A stretch of DNA of 23,837 bases from a virus. A program made the position numbers and the translations under genes. This document shows, one piece after another, positions 13,801 through 21,213 of the stretch; within the stretch, counting starts at the first letter, position 1; the number at the start of each line of letters is the position of its first letter. The notes beneath the pieces were generated by a model, which was not told where the DNA came from, searched no databases, and was given only the letters and a program-made list of their open reading frames with translations. The stretch covers positions 1-23,837 of IMG/VR virus record IMGVR_UViG_3300022752_000398. One strand, given 5' to 3'.

Positions 13801-14283
13801 GACGGCATCGCGGACGGCGAGACCATCGACCAGCTCGCGAGCCGCGTGCAGGACTGGGCAGGCGAGAAGGGCGACGCCGACCGCGCGACGCGCAACCGCG
13901 CCGTGACGATCGCTCGCACCGAGGCGCAGCGCGCGACGCGCAAGGCCGAGCTCGAGGCGTGGAAGTCGACGGGCATCGTCGAGGGGAAGACTTGGCTCCT
14001 CGCGCCGGATCCGTGCGAGTTCTGCGAGGCCGCGGCGAAGGCGTTCGAATCGAAGGCAGTCGGCCTCGACGACTCGTTCTACCAGAAGGGCGAGACGCTC
14101 GAAGGCGCGGACGGCGGCGCGCTCGTCCTCGACTACGAGGCGATCGACGCTCCCCCGCTGCACCCGAACTGCCGATGCTCGATGGAGCCGAAGCTTGCCG
14201 GCGAGTACGGCGCGATTCAGGACGAGATCAACGCCGAGGTCGATGAATACTTCGAGCAGCTCAAAAGGGAGCAGCAGGCATGA
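10873..14283 (+). CDS. Portal protein fused to Mu gpF-like head morphogenesis protein
   Basis: One open frame of 1136 residues. Residues 1-about 440 are an HK97-family portal (ANRSWIYAAAHLNAQAVA, LTGNAYLHPV, VIHFKRPNPGDLYYGLG, an EEIAAVFGVPVSML core), the dodecameric DNA gate. About 460-620 is a segment with DALADCVSEKIPTL, AVAIAYSMC and GKGWQAWNGWGGDDG. About 630-830 is a lower-GC linker: CGCGCGC, NCGVG...GNTCAGGGG, a Ser/Lys/Pro repeat and a small domain with MGYEMTAWKPS. About 840-1136 is MuF-like: TIARTEAQRATRKAE (about 1011), DPCEFCEAA and LHPNCRCSMEP. MuF proteins are normally a separate gene. ATG 10873 follows the terminase stop; the open frame back to 10087 is a shadow. Confidence 0.85.
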   Translation: MLLSRIKAALNANRWLQSSMRIVSGGGDAARQPFSYQAAVMANRSWIYAAAHLNAQAVASQPLRLYVRSRGTAVKLWKTARPSRATFARFAGERDDRPSPFVMQKAAEFGEDYEVVTEAHPVLTLLDQPNAYTNGYEATMLRILFQELTGNAYLHPVIDSQTGVPVELWSMPSQYVEIVPGKTQFIDAYLYGASRDQRRIFAADEVIHFKRPNPGDLYYGLGKLEAAWGAATMNAAVKDMDLSFFQNKARPDYLLTIKSNASQEEIERLEVQIDEKLRGKERTGRFLTATADIDLKPMNFPPKDLGGREDIVEEIAAVFGVPVSMLKANDPNLASATVGFQSWKAISVLPLLRLDEQTLNSQLLPLFGIEDDAFLAYDSPVVEDEKFEFEKRRSSVAAGIITANEARKLEGLEPVDDEMADRLLINGQPLGGPAPAMPTLPFGASIQTDTPAPAPQPERKDALADCVSEKIPTLIAEGYEQDQAVAIAYSMCRDGKTLEDILDERGSQMRSKALSDIDTKPPQTVADNARRALEVRARKPESQRGMTAVGIARARDLANRVELSEDTIRRMLAYFERHEVDKQGETWDDQGKGWQAWNGWGGDDGFAWARRKVEQFDRERERKAAGKSLSTKCGCGCGCDEAEETFEMSAEMFAKIVSELELETEDQGEEILKNCGVGSEGFEEGNTCAGGGGGGGGSSGSSKPAAKPTSEKPSKPSKPSKPKVGKPDKGKPPAEGMAAPKQHSIALPPKPNKINIDQAESALRSMGYEMTAWKPSATGTTVSIKDPSGKETKLPVHEAINLIYANSSDPKANAAPAVKPKKSAPAISQKALWSVMTKASERDAEREFDKITEQEQEIGKAVSKVLEKQVAEVIAAIRKEGRPTRATVQKVEKILRESRWNAELVNALRPYLADAITQGVSLGLDTVGKMITGAPDFTPARDDLRAYAQSESVRLARTAAAGVNRYTSVRVGEILGDGIADGETIDQLASRVQDWAGEKGDADRATRNRAVTIARTEAQRATRKAELEAWKSTGIVEGKTWLLAPDPCEFCEAAAKAFESKAVGLDDSFYQKGETLEGADGGALVLDYEAIDAPPLHPNCRCSMEPKLAGEYGAIQDEINAEVDEYFEQLKREQQA
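13006..13041 (+). repeat. Short in-frame tandem repeat coding SKP/PSK
   Basis: AAGCCGTCCAAGCC occurs at 13006-13019 and again at 13024-13037 (18-base period made of two 9-base units), encoding the Lys-Pro-Ser repeats of the flexible linker. Replication slippage could change its length between relatives. Confidence 0.8.
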
Positions 14284-14951
14284 ATAGCATGATCGTGAAG
14301 GCTCTCGCGGCCGAGGTCTCGGCGACGGCCAAGGGATTTACCGCGACGATCACCGCGGAGACCCTCGACCGTGACGGCGAGGTGCTCATCCCGCAGGGAA
14401 TGAACTCCCGCGAGTTCGATCAGAATCCCGTTCTCTTCTGGAATCACGACTACGCGAAGCCTGTTGGCAAGTGCGTCGGCCTCAAGCGCGGCGAGCGCGC
14501 GATCGTCGGCGAGTTCACCTTCGCGAAGAAGCCGGACGGCTATGTCGGCGAGTTCTTTCCCGAGGTCGCCGCGGCGCTCGTCGGTCAGGGCATCGTCAAC
14601 GCGGTCTCGGTCGGCTATGTGCCTGAGTCTGGCGGCGTGCGTCGCGCGACGGACATCGACCGCAAGAAGTACGGAGACGAGGTGCAGACGATCTTCTCGC
14701 GCTGGAAGCTGCTCGAGGTCTCGCTCGCTCCGCTCCAGGCGAATCCCGACGCGCTCATAACGGCCGTGAAGAAGGGTCTCGTCTCGCCCGTCGCCGCGAA
14801 GCAGTTCTTCGGCGTCGAGGCTCCGAAGCGCACGGTCGTGACCATCGAGCTCCCAGCCGCGCGCTCAACCGTCGCAAAGCCTGCGCCGATCAGCGTAGCG
14901 GAGATCGCTCGTCGCGAGATCGCTCGCGCGCGCGGCTCTATCTACCTCTGA
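14280..14951 (+). CDS. HK97-type prohead maturation protease
   Basis: A 223-residue serine protease (S78-type) that trims the capsid scaffold. FTATITAETLDRDGEVLIP is the opening strand block, then NPVLFWNHDY with catalytic His56, VNAVSVGY with catalytic Ser110, and LLEVSLAPLQANPDA for the closing acidic residue. The C-terminal tail (VAEIARREIARARGSIYL) is the helical region usual for these proteases. ATG 14280 makes an ATGA overlap with the portal-MuF gene. Followed by 80 bases without a gene before the capsid. Confidence 0.9.
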   Translation: MNSMIVKALAAEVSATAKGFTATITAETLDRDGEVLIPQGMNSREFDQNPVLFWNHDYAKPVGKCVGLKRGERAIVGEFTFAKKPDGYVGEFFPEVAAALVGQGIVNAVSVGYVPESGGVRRATDIDRKKYGDEVQTIFSRWKLLEVSLAPLQANPDALITAVKKGLVSPVAAKQFFGVEAPKRTVVTIELPAARSTVAKPAPISVAEIARREIARARGSIYL

Positions 14952-15031
14952 TCCTGCGACGCGGCCTACGGCGAGTGCCTGCAAGCGCGTCTTGATGGTG
15001 CGAGAGGCGGATCCCAACGGAGGATCTGCTC
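14952..15031. other. 80-base gap before the major capsid gene
   Basis: No gene. AACGGAGGA at 15017-15025 is a strong ribosome binding site for the capsid start at 15032. A promoter or RNA processing site could lie here to raise capsid expression, but I see no convincing -35/-10 pair. Confidence 0.5.
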
Positions 15032-16417
15032 ATGCAGACCATGAATCTCGACAAGTTCCGCGAGGCGCTCACCCTCGCGGCGCGCGTCAAGGGCGAGCCG
15101 GGCGTCGTTGCCCAGAAGAAGCTCATCCTTGACCGCTACATGATCGTCGACGCCGACGGCGTCGCGGTCGATCCCGAAACACTCGATGTCACCATCGCTC
15201 CGGCCGCTCTCGCGGTCGAAGAGGACGCCGCCAAGCCGGCGGAGGAAGACCCCATGACCAACGAAGAGATCACGAAGAGCGTCCGCGCGGTCGTCGCTGC
15301 GGAGCTGAAGGCGTCGCCGCGCGCGAACGCCGTCGTCGCCGAGCCGAAGGCGTGGGAAACCGCCAAGGTTTACGGCAAGCTGAAGAACCTCACGAACAAG
15401 GAGCAGGCCTTCCGCTTCGGCACCTGGTGCCTCGGCGCGATGGGTCACAAGCGGTCGGCCGACTGGTGCGCGGCCAACGGCCTCGCGCTCCGCACGAAGG
15501 GTCACACCGAAGGCGTGAACAGCGCTGGCGGCTTCCTCGTGCCGGACGAGTTCGAGAACGAGCTCATCACCCTCCGCGAGCAGTACGGCGTCTTCCGTCG
15601 CAACGCGCGCATCTGGCCGATGTCGAGCGACACTCTTCGCATCCCGAAGCGCTCGTCGACTCTGACCGCGTACTTCGTCGGCGAGGCCGCTGCCGGCACC
15701 GAGTCGCAGCAGGTCTTTGACAGCGTGCAGCTCGTCGCAAAGAAGCTGATGGCTCTCACCACGGTCTCGAGCGAGCTGCTCGAGGACGCGGTCGTGAACA
15801 TCGGCGACGACATCGCCGGCGAGATCGCGTACGCGTTCGCGCTCAAGGAGGACGGCTGCGGCTTCCTCGGCGACGGCACCTCGACCTACGGTGGCATCGT
15901 CGGCCTTGAGAACGCGCTCACGAACGCGACCTACCAGATCAGCGACGGAGCTGCGACCGCTCCGAGCGGCGTCCTTCTCGCCGAGATCAACGCCGCCTTC
16001 GGCAAGCTCCCGGCGTGGGCTTACCAGCGCAACGGCGTGAAGATCTACTGCCACAAGTCGATCTACCACACCGTCTTCGAGAAGCTCGCAATGGCGGCTG
16101 GCGGCGTGACCGCTGCCGAGATCGCGGCCGGAATGCAGCCGCGCTTCTTCGGCTACCCGGTCGAGTTCGCTCAGGTGATGAATACCTCGGCCAGCCTCGC
16201 CAGCGCCGGTTCAGGCACTTTCGCGTTCATCGGCGACCTCTCGCAGGGTTGCTACCTCGGCGACCGTCGCTCGACCGCGATTGCGTTCTCCGACTCGGCG
16301 CTCAACGCGTTCGAGCAGGACGAGCGCGTCGTCCGCGGCACCGAGCGGTTCGACATCGTCTGCGCCAATGTCGGCTCGTCCACCGAGTCGGGCGCGGTCA
16401 TCAAGCTCACCCTCTGA
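15032..16417 (+). CDS. Major capsid protein, HK97 fold
   Basis: A 461-residue protein, the main head shell. Residues 1-about 115 are a charged, Ala/Glu-rich scaffold-like delta domain, probably removed by the protease. The mature part starts near WETAKVYGKLKNLTNKEQAF and includes the HK97 signatures GVNSAGGFLVPDEFENELI, YFVGEAAAGTESQQVFDSV (E-loop region), LTTVSSELLEDA, and the C-terminal GDLSQGCYLGDRRS with DERVVRGTERFDIVCAN. Preceded by a strong GGAGGA. The order protease-capsid-decoration fits the family. Confidence 0.93.
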   Translation: MQTMNLDKFREALTLAARVKGEPGVVAQKKLILDRYMIVDADGVAVDPETLDVTIAPAALAVEEDAAKPAEEDPMTNEEITKSVRAVVAAELKASPRANAVVAEPKAWETAKVYGKLKNLTNKEQAFRFGTWCLGAMGHKRSADWCAANGLALRTKGHTEGVNSAGGFLVPDEFENELITLREQYGVFRRNARIWPMSSDTLRIPKRSSTLTAYFVGEAAAGTESQQVFDSVQLVAKKLMALTTVSSELLEDAVVNIGDDIAGEIAYAFALKEDGCGFLGDGTSTYGGIVGLENALTNATYQISDGAATAPSGVLLAEINAAFGKLPAWAYQRNGVKIYCHKSIYHTVFEKLAMAAGGVTAAEIAAGMQPRFFGYPVEFAQVMNTSASLASAGSGTFAFIGDLSQGCYLGDRRSTAIAFSDSALNAFEQDERVVRGTERFDIVCANVGSSTESGAVIKLTL

Positions 16418-16435
16418 TCGGAAGGACTTCCACAC

Positions 16436-16882
16436 ATGGTTCCCAGCAACAGCAAGACGGTCGTCCTCGCGGTCAACACGAACACGAGCGGCGTCTCCAC
16501 TCTCACGGCGACGGTCGACACGAAGGGCTTCTCCTTCGCGAAGATCCTCTGCCTCTCCTCCTCCACCGGCACGGTCTCGACCGGCACGAACAACAAGATC
16601 GAAGACGCGGATGCCTCCACCGGCACCTTCGCGACCTTCGCTGGCTTCGTGCAGGGCACGGACTGGACTGGCTCGACCTCGACCAACAGCACGCAGAACG
16701 CGAAGGTTGTCTGGAACATCCCGCTCCAGGGCCGCAAGCGTTACCTGAAGGTCACCTTCACGCACGCGACCGCTGGTGTCGGCGAGGTTCTGCTCGCCGA
16801 GCTCGAGCGTCCCTCGAACGGCATCTCGGCTTCGACCGAGGCGTTCGAGTCGACCGATGTCGGCAACATCATCGGCCTCTGA
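16436..16882 (+). CDS. Capsid decoration-like protein (beta-rich, 148 aa)
   Basis: A Thr/Ser/Val-rich beta protein immediately after the capsid gene. It has VDTKGFSFAKILCLSSS (Asp28, Gly31, Phe32), a middle FATFAGFVQGTDW and a conserved LQGRKRYLKVTFTH near residue 96-109, ending in LAELERPSNGIS. I know this order (DTxGF ... GRKRYLKV) from head-decoration or minor-capsid proteins of many uncultured tailed phages, but this is memory. The next gene carries the same pieces split around an enzyme. Upstream GGAAGG ribosome site. Followed by a hairpin. Confidence 0.68.
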   Translation: MVPSNSKTVVLAVNTNTSGVSTLTATVDTKGFSFAKILCLSSSTGTVSTGTNNKIEDADASTGTFATFAGFVQGTDWTGSTSTNSTQNAKVVWNIPLQGRKRYLKVTFTHATAGVGEVLLAELERPSNGISASTEAFESTDVGNIIGL

Positions 16883-16896
16883 TCCCTCTCTCTCAC

Positions 16897-16930
16897 GGGC
16901 TGCGCGCCGAAAGGCGCGCGGCCTGTTTCC
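16897..16930 (+). terminator. GNRA-loop hairpin after decoration gene (probable terminator/attenuator)
   Basis: GGGCTGCGCGCC (16897-16908) pairs with GGCGCGCGGCCT (16913-16924) with a GAAA tetraloop (two wobble pairs), followed by GTTTCC. It sits between the highly expressed capsid/decoration genes and the SGNH gene and occupies the place where the next ribosome binding site should be. The T-tract is short, so termination may be partial. Confidence 0.6.
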
Positions 16931-18688
16931 ATGAAGTCATCCAACGATCTGCGCCCTACGGGCATCGTCGTCGCGGAAAGCCTCACCTCGAGTCAGACCG
17001 CGTCGTTCCAGTTCGACACGATCGGCTTCAATGCCGCGTCTGTCGTCGTTTCCTCGCGGAGCGTCTCGGAGTCGGTCTTCGGCTCCGAGGTCGTCGGATC
17101 GTGGATCTCCGACGCGACCAACGGCACGGACTCCATCGACTTCCTGTTCATCGGAGACAGCAATGTCTTCTATCAGGTGAGCGGATCCCGATGCTACGGC
17201 TACTTCGCAGGCTTCCACTACGCGATGCTCCAGCAGGGAGCGACGATGTACGGGACTGCGGTGACTCCGCTCTATCGCGGAGACACCTCAAACGCGACGG
17301 TCGGCTACCTCGGCAACGGAGCCAATGTCGTCGAGGACGACGCGAACTTCATCAATGCGACAACCAAGCGCGGATCGACTCGTGGGCCAGATGAGCTCTC
17401 GAAGTACATCAATGGCGGACCGTTCTCGTGGAATCCAGAGAGCACCGGAAGCGCAGACTTCCTCAGCATTCGCAACACGACAGCCTACGGCGGGTCGACT
17501 CAGGCCTATCAGGGAGCGACCGGAATCTATCTTGACTCCGCGCAGACTGCCTTCAACACGCAGAGCGCGACTCGATATCGCCTGGTGCGCGGCAAGGTGC
17601 CTGCGAGCCGCATCGGCTCGTATCAAGGATATGTGTACAAGGCCGGCGGAAATGTCGCAGGTTCTCGCGTCGTGACGACTTCTGCTGGCGTGGAAACCCT
17701 GATCCGGGAAGGCTCGTACGAGTGGGTCGCCGACGAGATGAACATCGCAGCCGCGACCTCGACTGCGTCGTACAGCGTCCACTACGCGCAGCAGAGTGTC
17801 GGCGACAATCTCGGCGTGCAGGGCGAGGTAAATCTCGCCTACCAGTCGGTCTATCGTCCGTCGACCAAGGGCTTCGCGGTCTCCGCGATGCACGCGCGAG
17901 GCGGAGCGAAGATGTCGGACATGGTCAACTCGCTGCTTGGCGCTACGGACGACGGGATCAAGCTGATCCTCGCCGAGATCCGGAAGCGTCAGGTTCGCGC
18001 CGGCGGCACGGGTCGCGTCTGCATGGTCGTCGAGGGAGGCTCCAACGCAGACACCGGAGTCCCGCAGTCGTGGGCGACGAACCTTGAGAAGATGCTCGAC
18101 AAGGTTTCGCGCGCATGGAGCCAGCTCGGCTTCCCGGCCGCTGACCTTGCGTTCCTCGCGTTCGTCTCGCAGCAGCGCGACTCGAACGATACGACCAATG
18201 TCAACCTCCGTCCGCTCGCGCGCAGTTGGGCGCTCGGCGACGGACGCCGGGACAACCTGACCGTAGTCGAGACAAAGAACCTGTTCACCTATGCGGAACT
18301 CAATGCCTACGCGACTGGCGGCGATACGCTCCATCTGACCGCAGACGGCTACAACTTCGTCGCCAATGCCATCGTGACTGCGCTGGTCGCTTCGCAGCCT
18401 TCCACCGCGGCGTTCTCCACCTTCCGGGCCTACGAGTCAGACGACCGAGCCAACTGGTCGGAGATGACAAACTTCTCGTCGATGACCGCAGGCGCGCAGG
18501 CGTTCGGAAACCAGCGGTATCCTCGCGCCGTGCTTTCGACCGACCGAGTGGGCCGCAAGCGCTTCCTTCGCGTCGATGTCACGCCAGGAGGAACAGCAGA
18601 CATCGCGGCCTTCGCGGTGATGAGCCAGCCCAGCAACCAGGTCACGACAGCGGCCGATGTGAAGGCTACGCTGCTCGTGCAGGGATAA
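16931..18688 (+). CDS. SGNH/GDSL-type hydrolase in a decoration-protein frame
   Basis: A 585-residue protein. The centre has SGNH hallmarks: FLFIGDSN with nucleophile Ser77, an Asn in VVEGGSNAD (about 372) and D-T-L-H (Asp465, His468) within GGDTLHLTADGYNF, so it probably removes acyl or acetyl groups from a glycan or other ester. The N-terminus (VVAESLTSSQTASF, FDTIGFNAASVVVSS) and the C-terminus (FSTFRAYESDDRANW, VGRKRFLRVDV, MSQPSNQVTT) match the two halves of the upstream decoration protein, as if the enzyme were inserted into that fold. Start ATG 16931 lacks a clear ribosome site and lies behind a hairpin. Likely attached to the capsid surface. Confidence 0.75.
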   Translation: MKSSNDLRPTGIVVAESLTSSQTASFQFDTIGFNAASVVVSSRSVSESVFGSEVVGSWISDATNGTDSIDFLFIGDSNVFYQVSGSRCYGYFAGFHYAMLQQGATMYGTAVTPLYRGDTSNATVGYLGNGANVVEDDANFINATTKRGSTRGPDELSKYINGGPFSWNPESTGSADFLSIRNTTAYGGSTQAYQGATGIYLDSAQTAFNTQSATRYRLVRGKVPASRIGSYQGYVYKAGGNVAGSRVVTTSAGVETLIREGSYEWVADEMNIAAATSTASYSVHYAQQSVGDNLGVQGEVNLAYQSVYRPSTKGFAVSAMHARGGAKMSDMVNSLLGATDDGIKLILAEIRKRQVRAGGTGRVCMVVEGGSNADTGVPQSWATNLEKMLDKVSRAWSQLGFPAADLAFLAFVSQQRDSNDTTNVNLRPLARSWALGDGRRDNLTVVETKNLFTYAELNAYATGGDTLHLTADGYNFVANAIVTALVASQPSTAAFSTFRAYESDDRANWSEMTNFSSMTAGAQAFGNQRYPRAVLSTDRVGRKRFLRVDVTPGGTADIAAFAVMSQPSNQVTTAADVKATLLVQG

Positions 18689-18700
18689 AGGAGAGAGAAC

Positions 18701-19804
18701 ATGAGGGAGAGAATCCTGACCGCGCAGGACGCGCGGCTCGAGGGCGTCGAGGCCGGAAGCCTCGACCGGATCGTCGCGGACATCGTGCTCGACCAGTTTC
18801 CGTCCGACGAGAGCGTAACCCTGCTGCGGCGTTGGAACGACGCGCTCGCCGGCGGCGGCACGCTTGAGATCGCGGTAACGGACTTCGACAAGGTATGCGA
18901 CGACTACAAGGCCGGCACCGCGGATCCCGAGCGGACGCTCACGCGCGGAGGCCTCGCGAAGTCGATCTACAACCGCGACAAGGTCTTGAACCTGCTGAAC
19001 ATCAGCGGCTTCGAGATCGACGGCGGCTCGGCCGGACTCGACTGGAAGCGCGACCAGCACACGATCGCCGTCCGTGCGACGAAGCGGCTCCGCAAGATGC
19101 CGAGCATCCCGATGAAGGACATCCATGCGATGATGTCGCTTCCGCGCGTCTCGTGGACGGAGACGATGGGGAATGTCTATCAGGCCGTCGCCGGCCTCGA
19201 GATCCCGTTCACGAAGTCGACGGGCGTATTCTGGTCGCAGTCGCTCCAGCGGATGATGCAAGGCATCCTCGACAAGCCGGACTGCCCGAAGTACATCCTG
19301 ACGATCGACTTCGACTCGATCTTCGACCAGCGCGACATCGTCCGCCTCTGGCAGATCATGGAGGACAATCCGGACATCTTCGCGCTCTGTCCGCTCCAGA
19401 TCGGGCGCGACCGCGACGCGGTGCTGATGACCGTGCTTGACGAGAACCGCAAGCCGATGCGCGAGGCTCCGGTCGAGTGGTTCCGGCGCGAGGCGCTCGA
19501 CATCGGGCACGGGCACTTCGGCCTGACGCTCATCAGGACGGAGATGCTGCGCAAGATGTCGCTCCCTTGGTTCGTCGGCCAGCCGAACGCCAACGGCGAG
19601 TGGGGAGAGGGTCGGATCGACGACGACATCTACTTCTGGAAGAAGGCCGCGGCGCAAGGCCTGCGGATCTGCGCCTCTCCGAAGGTGCGGATCGGTCACC
19701 TCCAGCTCGTCATCTCTTGGCCGGACGACGCGCTCCGCACGGTTCACCAGTATGTCGGGAAGTTTTACGATGAGGGGAGACCTCAGGAATGCATGACCTA
19801 CTGA
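18701..19804 (+). CDS. Methyltransferase-like domain fused to GT-A glycosyltransferase
   Basis: A 367-residue protein. Residues about 1-125 resemble the second half of a class I methyltransferase (LDRIVADIVLDQFPSD, LLRRWNDALAGGGTLEIAVTD), but the SAM-binding G-x-G-x-G motif is not visible, so this part may be non-catalytic. Residues about 150-367 resemble a GT-A glycosyltransferase: ILTIDFDSIFD with the D-x-D metal motif at 203-205, and the acidic block GRIDDDIYFW at 305-314 as candidate catalytic site. Likely modifies a virion protein or surface glycan. Placed within the head genes, ribosome site AAAGGAGAGAGAACATG. Overlaps the next gene by 16 bases. Confidence 0.72.
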   Translation: MRERILTAQDARLEGVEAGSLDRIVADIVLDQFPSDESVTLLRRWNDALAGGGTLEIAVTDFDKVCDDYKAGTADPERTLTRGGLAKSIYNRDKVLNLLNISGFEIDGGSAGLDWKRDQHTIAVRATKRLRKMPSIPMKDIHAMMSLPRVSWTETMGNVYQAVAGLEIPFTKSTGVFWSQSLQRMMQGILDKPDCPKYILTIDFDSIFDQRDIVRLWQIMEDNPDIFALCPLQIGRDRDAVLMTVLDENRKPMREAPVEWFRREALDIGHGHFGLTLIRTEMLRKMSLPWFVGQPNANGEWGEGRIDDDIYFWKKAAAQGLRICASPKVRIGHLQLVISWPDDALRTVHQYVGKFYDEGRPQECMTY

Positions 19805-20022
19805 TCGTGCTCCGAAACTGCTCGGTCTACCAGCCTGGCGTCGGCCGGCGCGATCTGCGGCCCGGAACGGTCGTGAATCTAGATCCGGTGCTTGCCGATC
19901 GCATGGTCGCGAAAGGCTACATGGAGCGCGTCGTCTCGGCCGCTCCTCTGTTCGCGCAAGCGACGGACGCGCCTCAGAAGCCGATGAGGAAGCGCAAGGA
20001 GCCGCGCACCGATGGCAGTTGA
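19789..20022 (+). CDS. Small hypothetical head-region protein (77 aa)
   Basis: Its start overlaps the glycosyltransferase end; GGGGAGA lies 10-16 bases upstream. The sequence SVYQPGVGRRDLRPGTVVNL, DPVLADRMVAKGYMERV looks like a small beta domain followed by a helix and a basic tail (PMRKRKEPRTDGS). Proteins of this size and look are common just before head-tail connectors, but I cannot name a family. Confidence 0.62.
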   Translation: MHDLLIVLRNCSVYQPGVGRRDLRPGTVVNLDPVLADRMVAKGYMERVVSAAPLFAQATDAPQKPMRKRKEPRTDGS

Positions 20023-20827
20023 CACCTACGCGCTGACCAGCCTCGCGAACCTCAAGAGCTATCTCGGGATCAGCTCGTCGAGCGACGACACGATCCTCGA
20101 GAAGTCCATCGACCGCGCGTCGGATATCGTCGAGAGCTACCTCGGCCGCAAGATCCTGAGCCGCGCGTTCGTCGAGTGGCGCGACACCTTCGGGAAGGAT
20201 CGGATCGCGCTGCGCCAGTACCCGGTCACGGGCGTTCGGTTCGTGGGCGTCGGCTACAACGCGGCGATCACGGTCGGCGCGAGCTCTCCGCTTGATCCGG
20301 CGGTTTCAATCACGGTCGGCGACTCGTCGGTCATCCTCTACCGCCAGGTCGCCGCAGGCACCGACACGACAACGACGCTGACCTTCGCGACCTATCCGAC
20401 GACGGCGCTCATGGCCGCTGCGATCGCCGCGACCGCCGGCTTTACGGCCTCGGTCGTGCTCGACCTGCCGAGCCGCTACATGAGGCGCTTCGCCGGCCGA
20501 ACGCTCCGCAATGCGACGGTGAACCTCGAGGCTCCGGATCAGGCCGTTGAGGACTACCTCGCGGACTTCGACCGCGGTGTCGTCTATGGGCGACAGCTCA
20601 CGGGATACCGCGCGGTGCTGATCGACTACACGGCCGGCTACGCGACCGTGCCGGACGACATCGAGCAGGCCTGCCTTATGGTTGCTGCTTCGATCTATCA
20701 GGGCCGCAAGCGAGATCCGAATCTGAACAGCGAGGCGCTCGGCGGCTACTCGTACAGCCTGCGCGCTCCCGGTCAGGCGACGGAGGAGGCTCGCACGATG
20801 CTCGAGGGATACAAGGCGATCCGATGA
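20012..20827 (+). CDS. Head-tail connector (HK97 gp6/adaptor-like)
   Basis: A 271-residue adaptor that would dock under the portal. The N-terminal helices (LANLKSYLGISSSSDD, ILEKSIDRASDIVESYLGRK) and the later helix (DDIEQACLMVAASIYQGRKR) are the usual gp6-type connector pattern. Between them lies an unusually long, beta-rich stretch (about residues 65-170, with ITVGASSPLDP and TTTTLTFATYP), so the protein is about twice the common length. Overlaps both neighbours (ATG at 20012, ATGA at 20824). Confidence 0.78.
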   Translation: MAVDTYALTSLANLKSYLGISSSSDDTILEKSIDRASDIVESYLGRKILSRAFVEWRDTFGKDRIALRQYPVTGVRFVGVGYNAAITVGASSPLDPAVSITVGDSSVILYRQVAAGTDTTTTLTFATYPTTALMAAAIAATAGFTASVVLDLPSRYMRRFAGRTLRNATVNLEAPDQAVEDYLADFDRGVVYGRQLTGYRAVLIDYTAGYATVPDDIEQACLMVAASIYQGRKRDPNLNSEALGGYSYSLRAPGQATEEARTMLEGYKAIR

Positions 20828-21213
20828 GCATCGAGTCGATCATCCGCGAGTTCGGCGTGAGCCTCCACATCTGGAGGCCGACGATCGGCCGCGCGACCGA
20901 TGGAGAGATCACGCGCACCTATGCGGTCGTTACGAGCGTGACCGGATTCATCCAGCCGTCGTCGCAGGGTCAGGATGTCTTTGAGGGCAGGATGAACTCT
21001 CGCACGGCCGGCACGATCTACCTCTCCGGCGCGGTCAATGTGCGGATCGACGACGAGATCCGAGACCAGACCGCGATCCCGACCGGAGCGACGCGCGTCT
21101 GGCGCGTCGTCGGCGCGGTGCAGCCTGCCGACATCGCCGCACCTTCCCGGCTCTCCATGACGGCAGTCGATGTCGTCGAGGTCGAGCCGGACATCCCCTA
21201 CTCGCCGCCATGA
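20824..21213 (+). CDS. Head closure / stopper protein (probable)
   Basis: A 129-residue beta-rich protein in the position of HK97 gp7 or SPP1 gp16: HIWRPTIGRATDGEITRTY, SVTGFIQPSSQGQD and ATRVWRVVGAVQP are typical of the barrel of head-tail stoppers, which plug the DNA channel after packaging. Assignment from order, length and strand pattern. ATGA overlaps on both sides. Confidence 0.68.
   Translation: MSIESIIREFGVSLHIWRPTIGRATDGEITRTYAVVTSVTGFIQPSSQGQDVFEGRMNSRTAGTIYLSGAVNVRIDDEIRDQTAIPTGATRVWRVVGAVQPADIAAPSRLSMTAVDVVEVEPDIPYSPP

Noticed and set aside
14966-16069. Minus-strand open frame (367 codons) opposite the capsid gene
   Set aside because: Entirely antisense to the recognised major capsid gene, with no domain signature.
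16015-17394. Plus-strand 459-codon frame across the capsid/decoration junction
   Set aside because: Arg/His-rich shadow reading over three recognised genes and a hairpin; no protein-like pattern.
18437-19747. Long minus-strand open frame (436 codons)
   Set aside because: It is antisense to the SGNH and glycosyltransferase genes, is Arg/Asp/Val-rich as expected of the reverse of GC-rich coding DNA, and has no motif or ribosome site.
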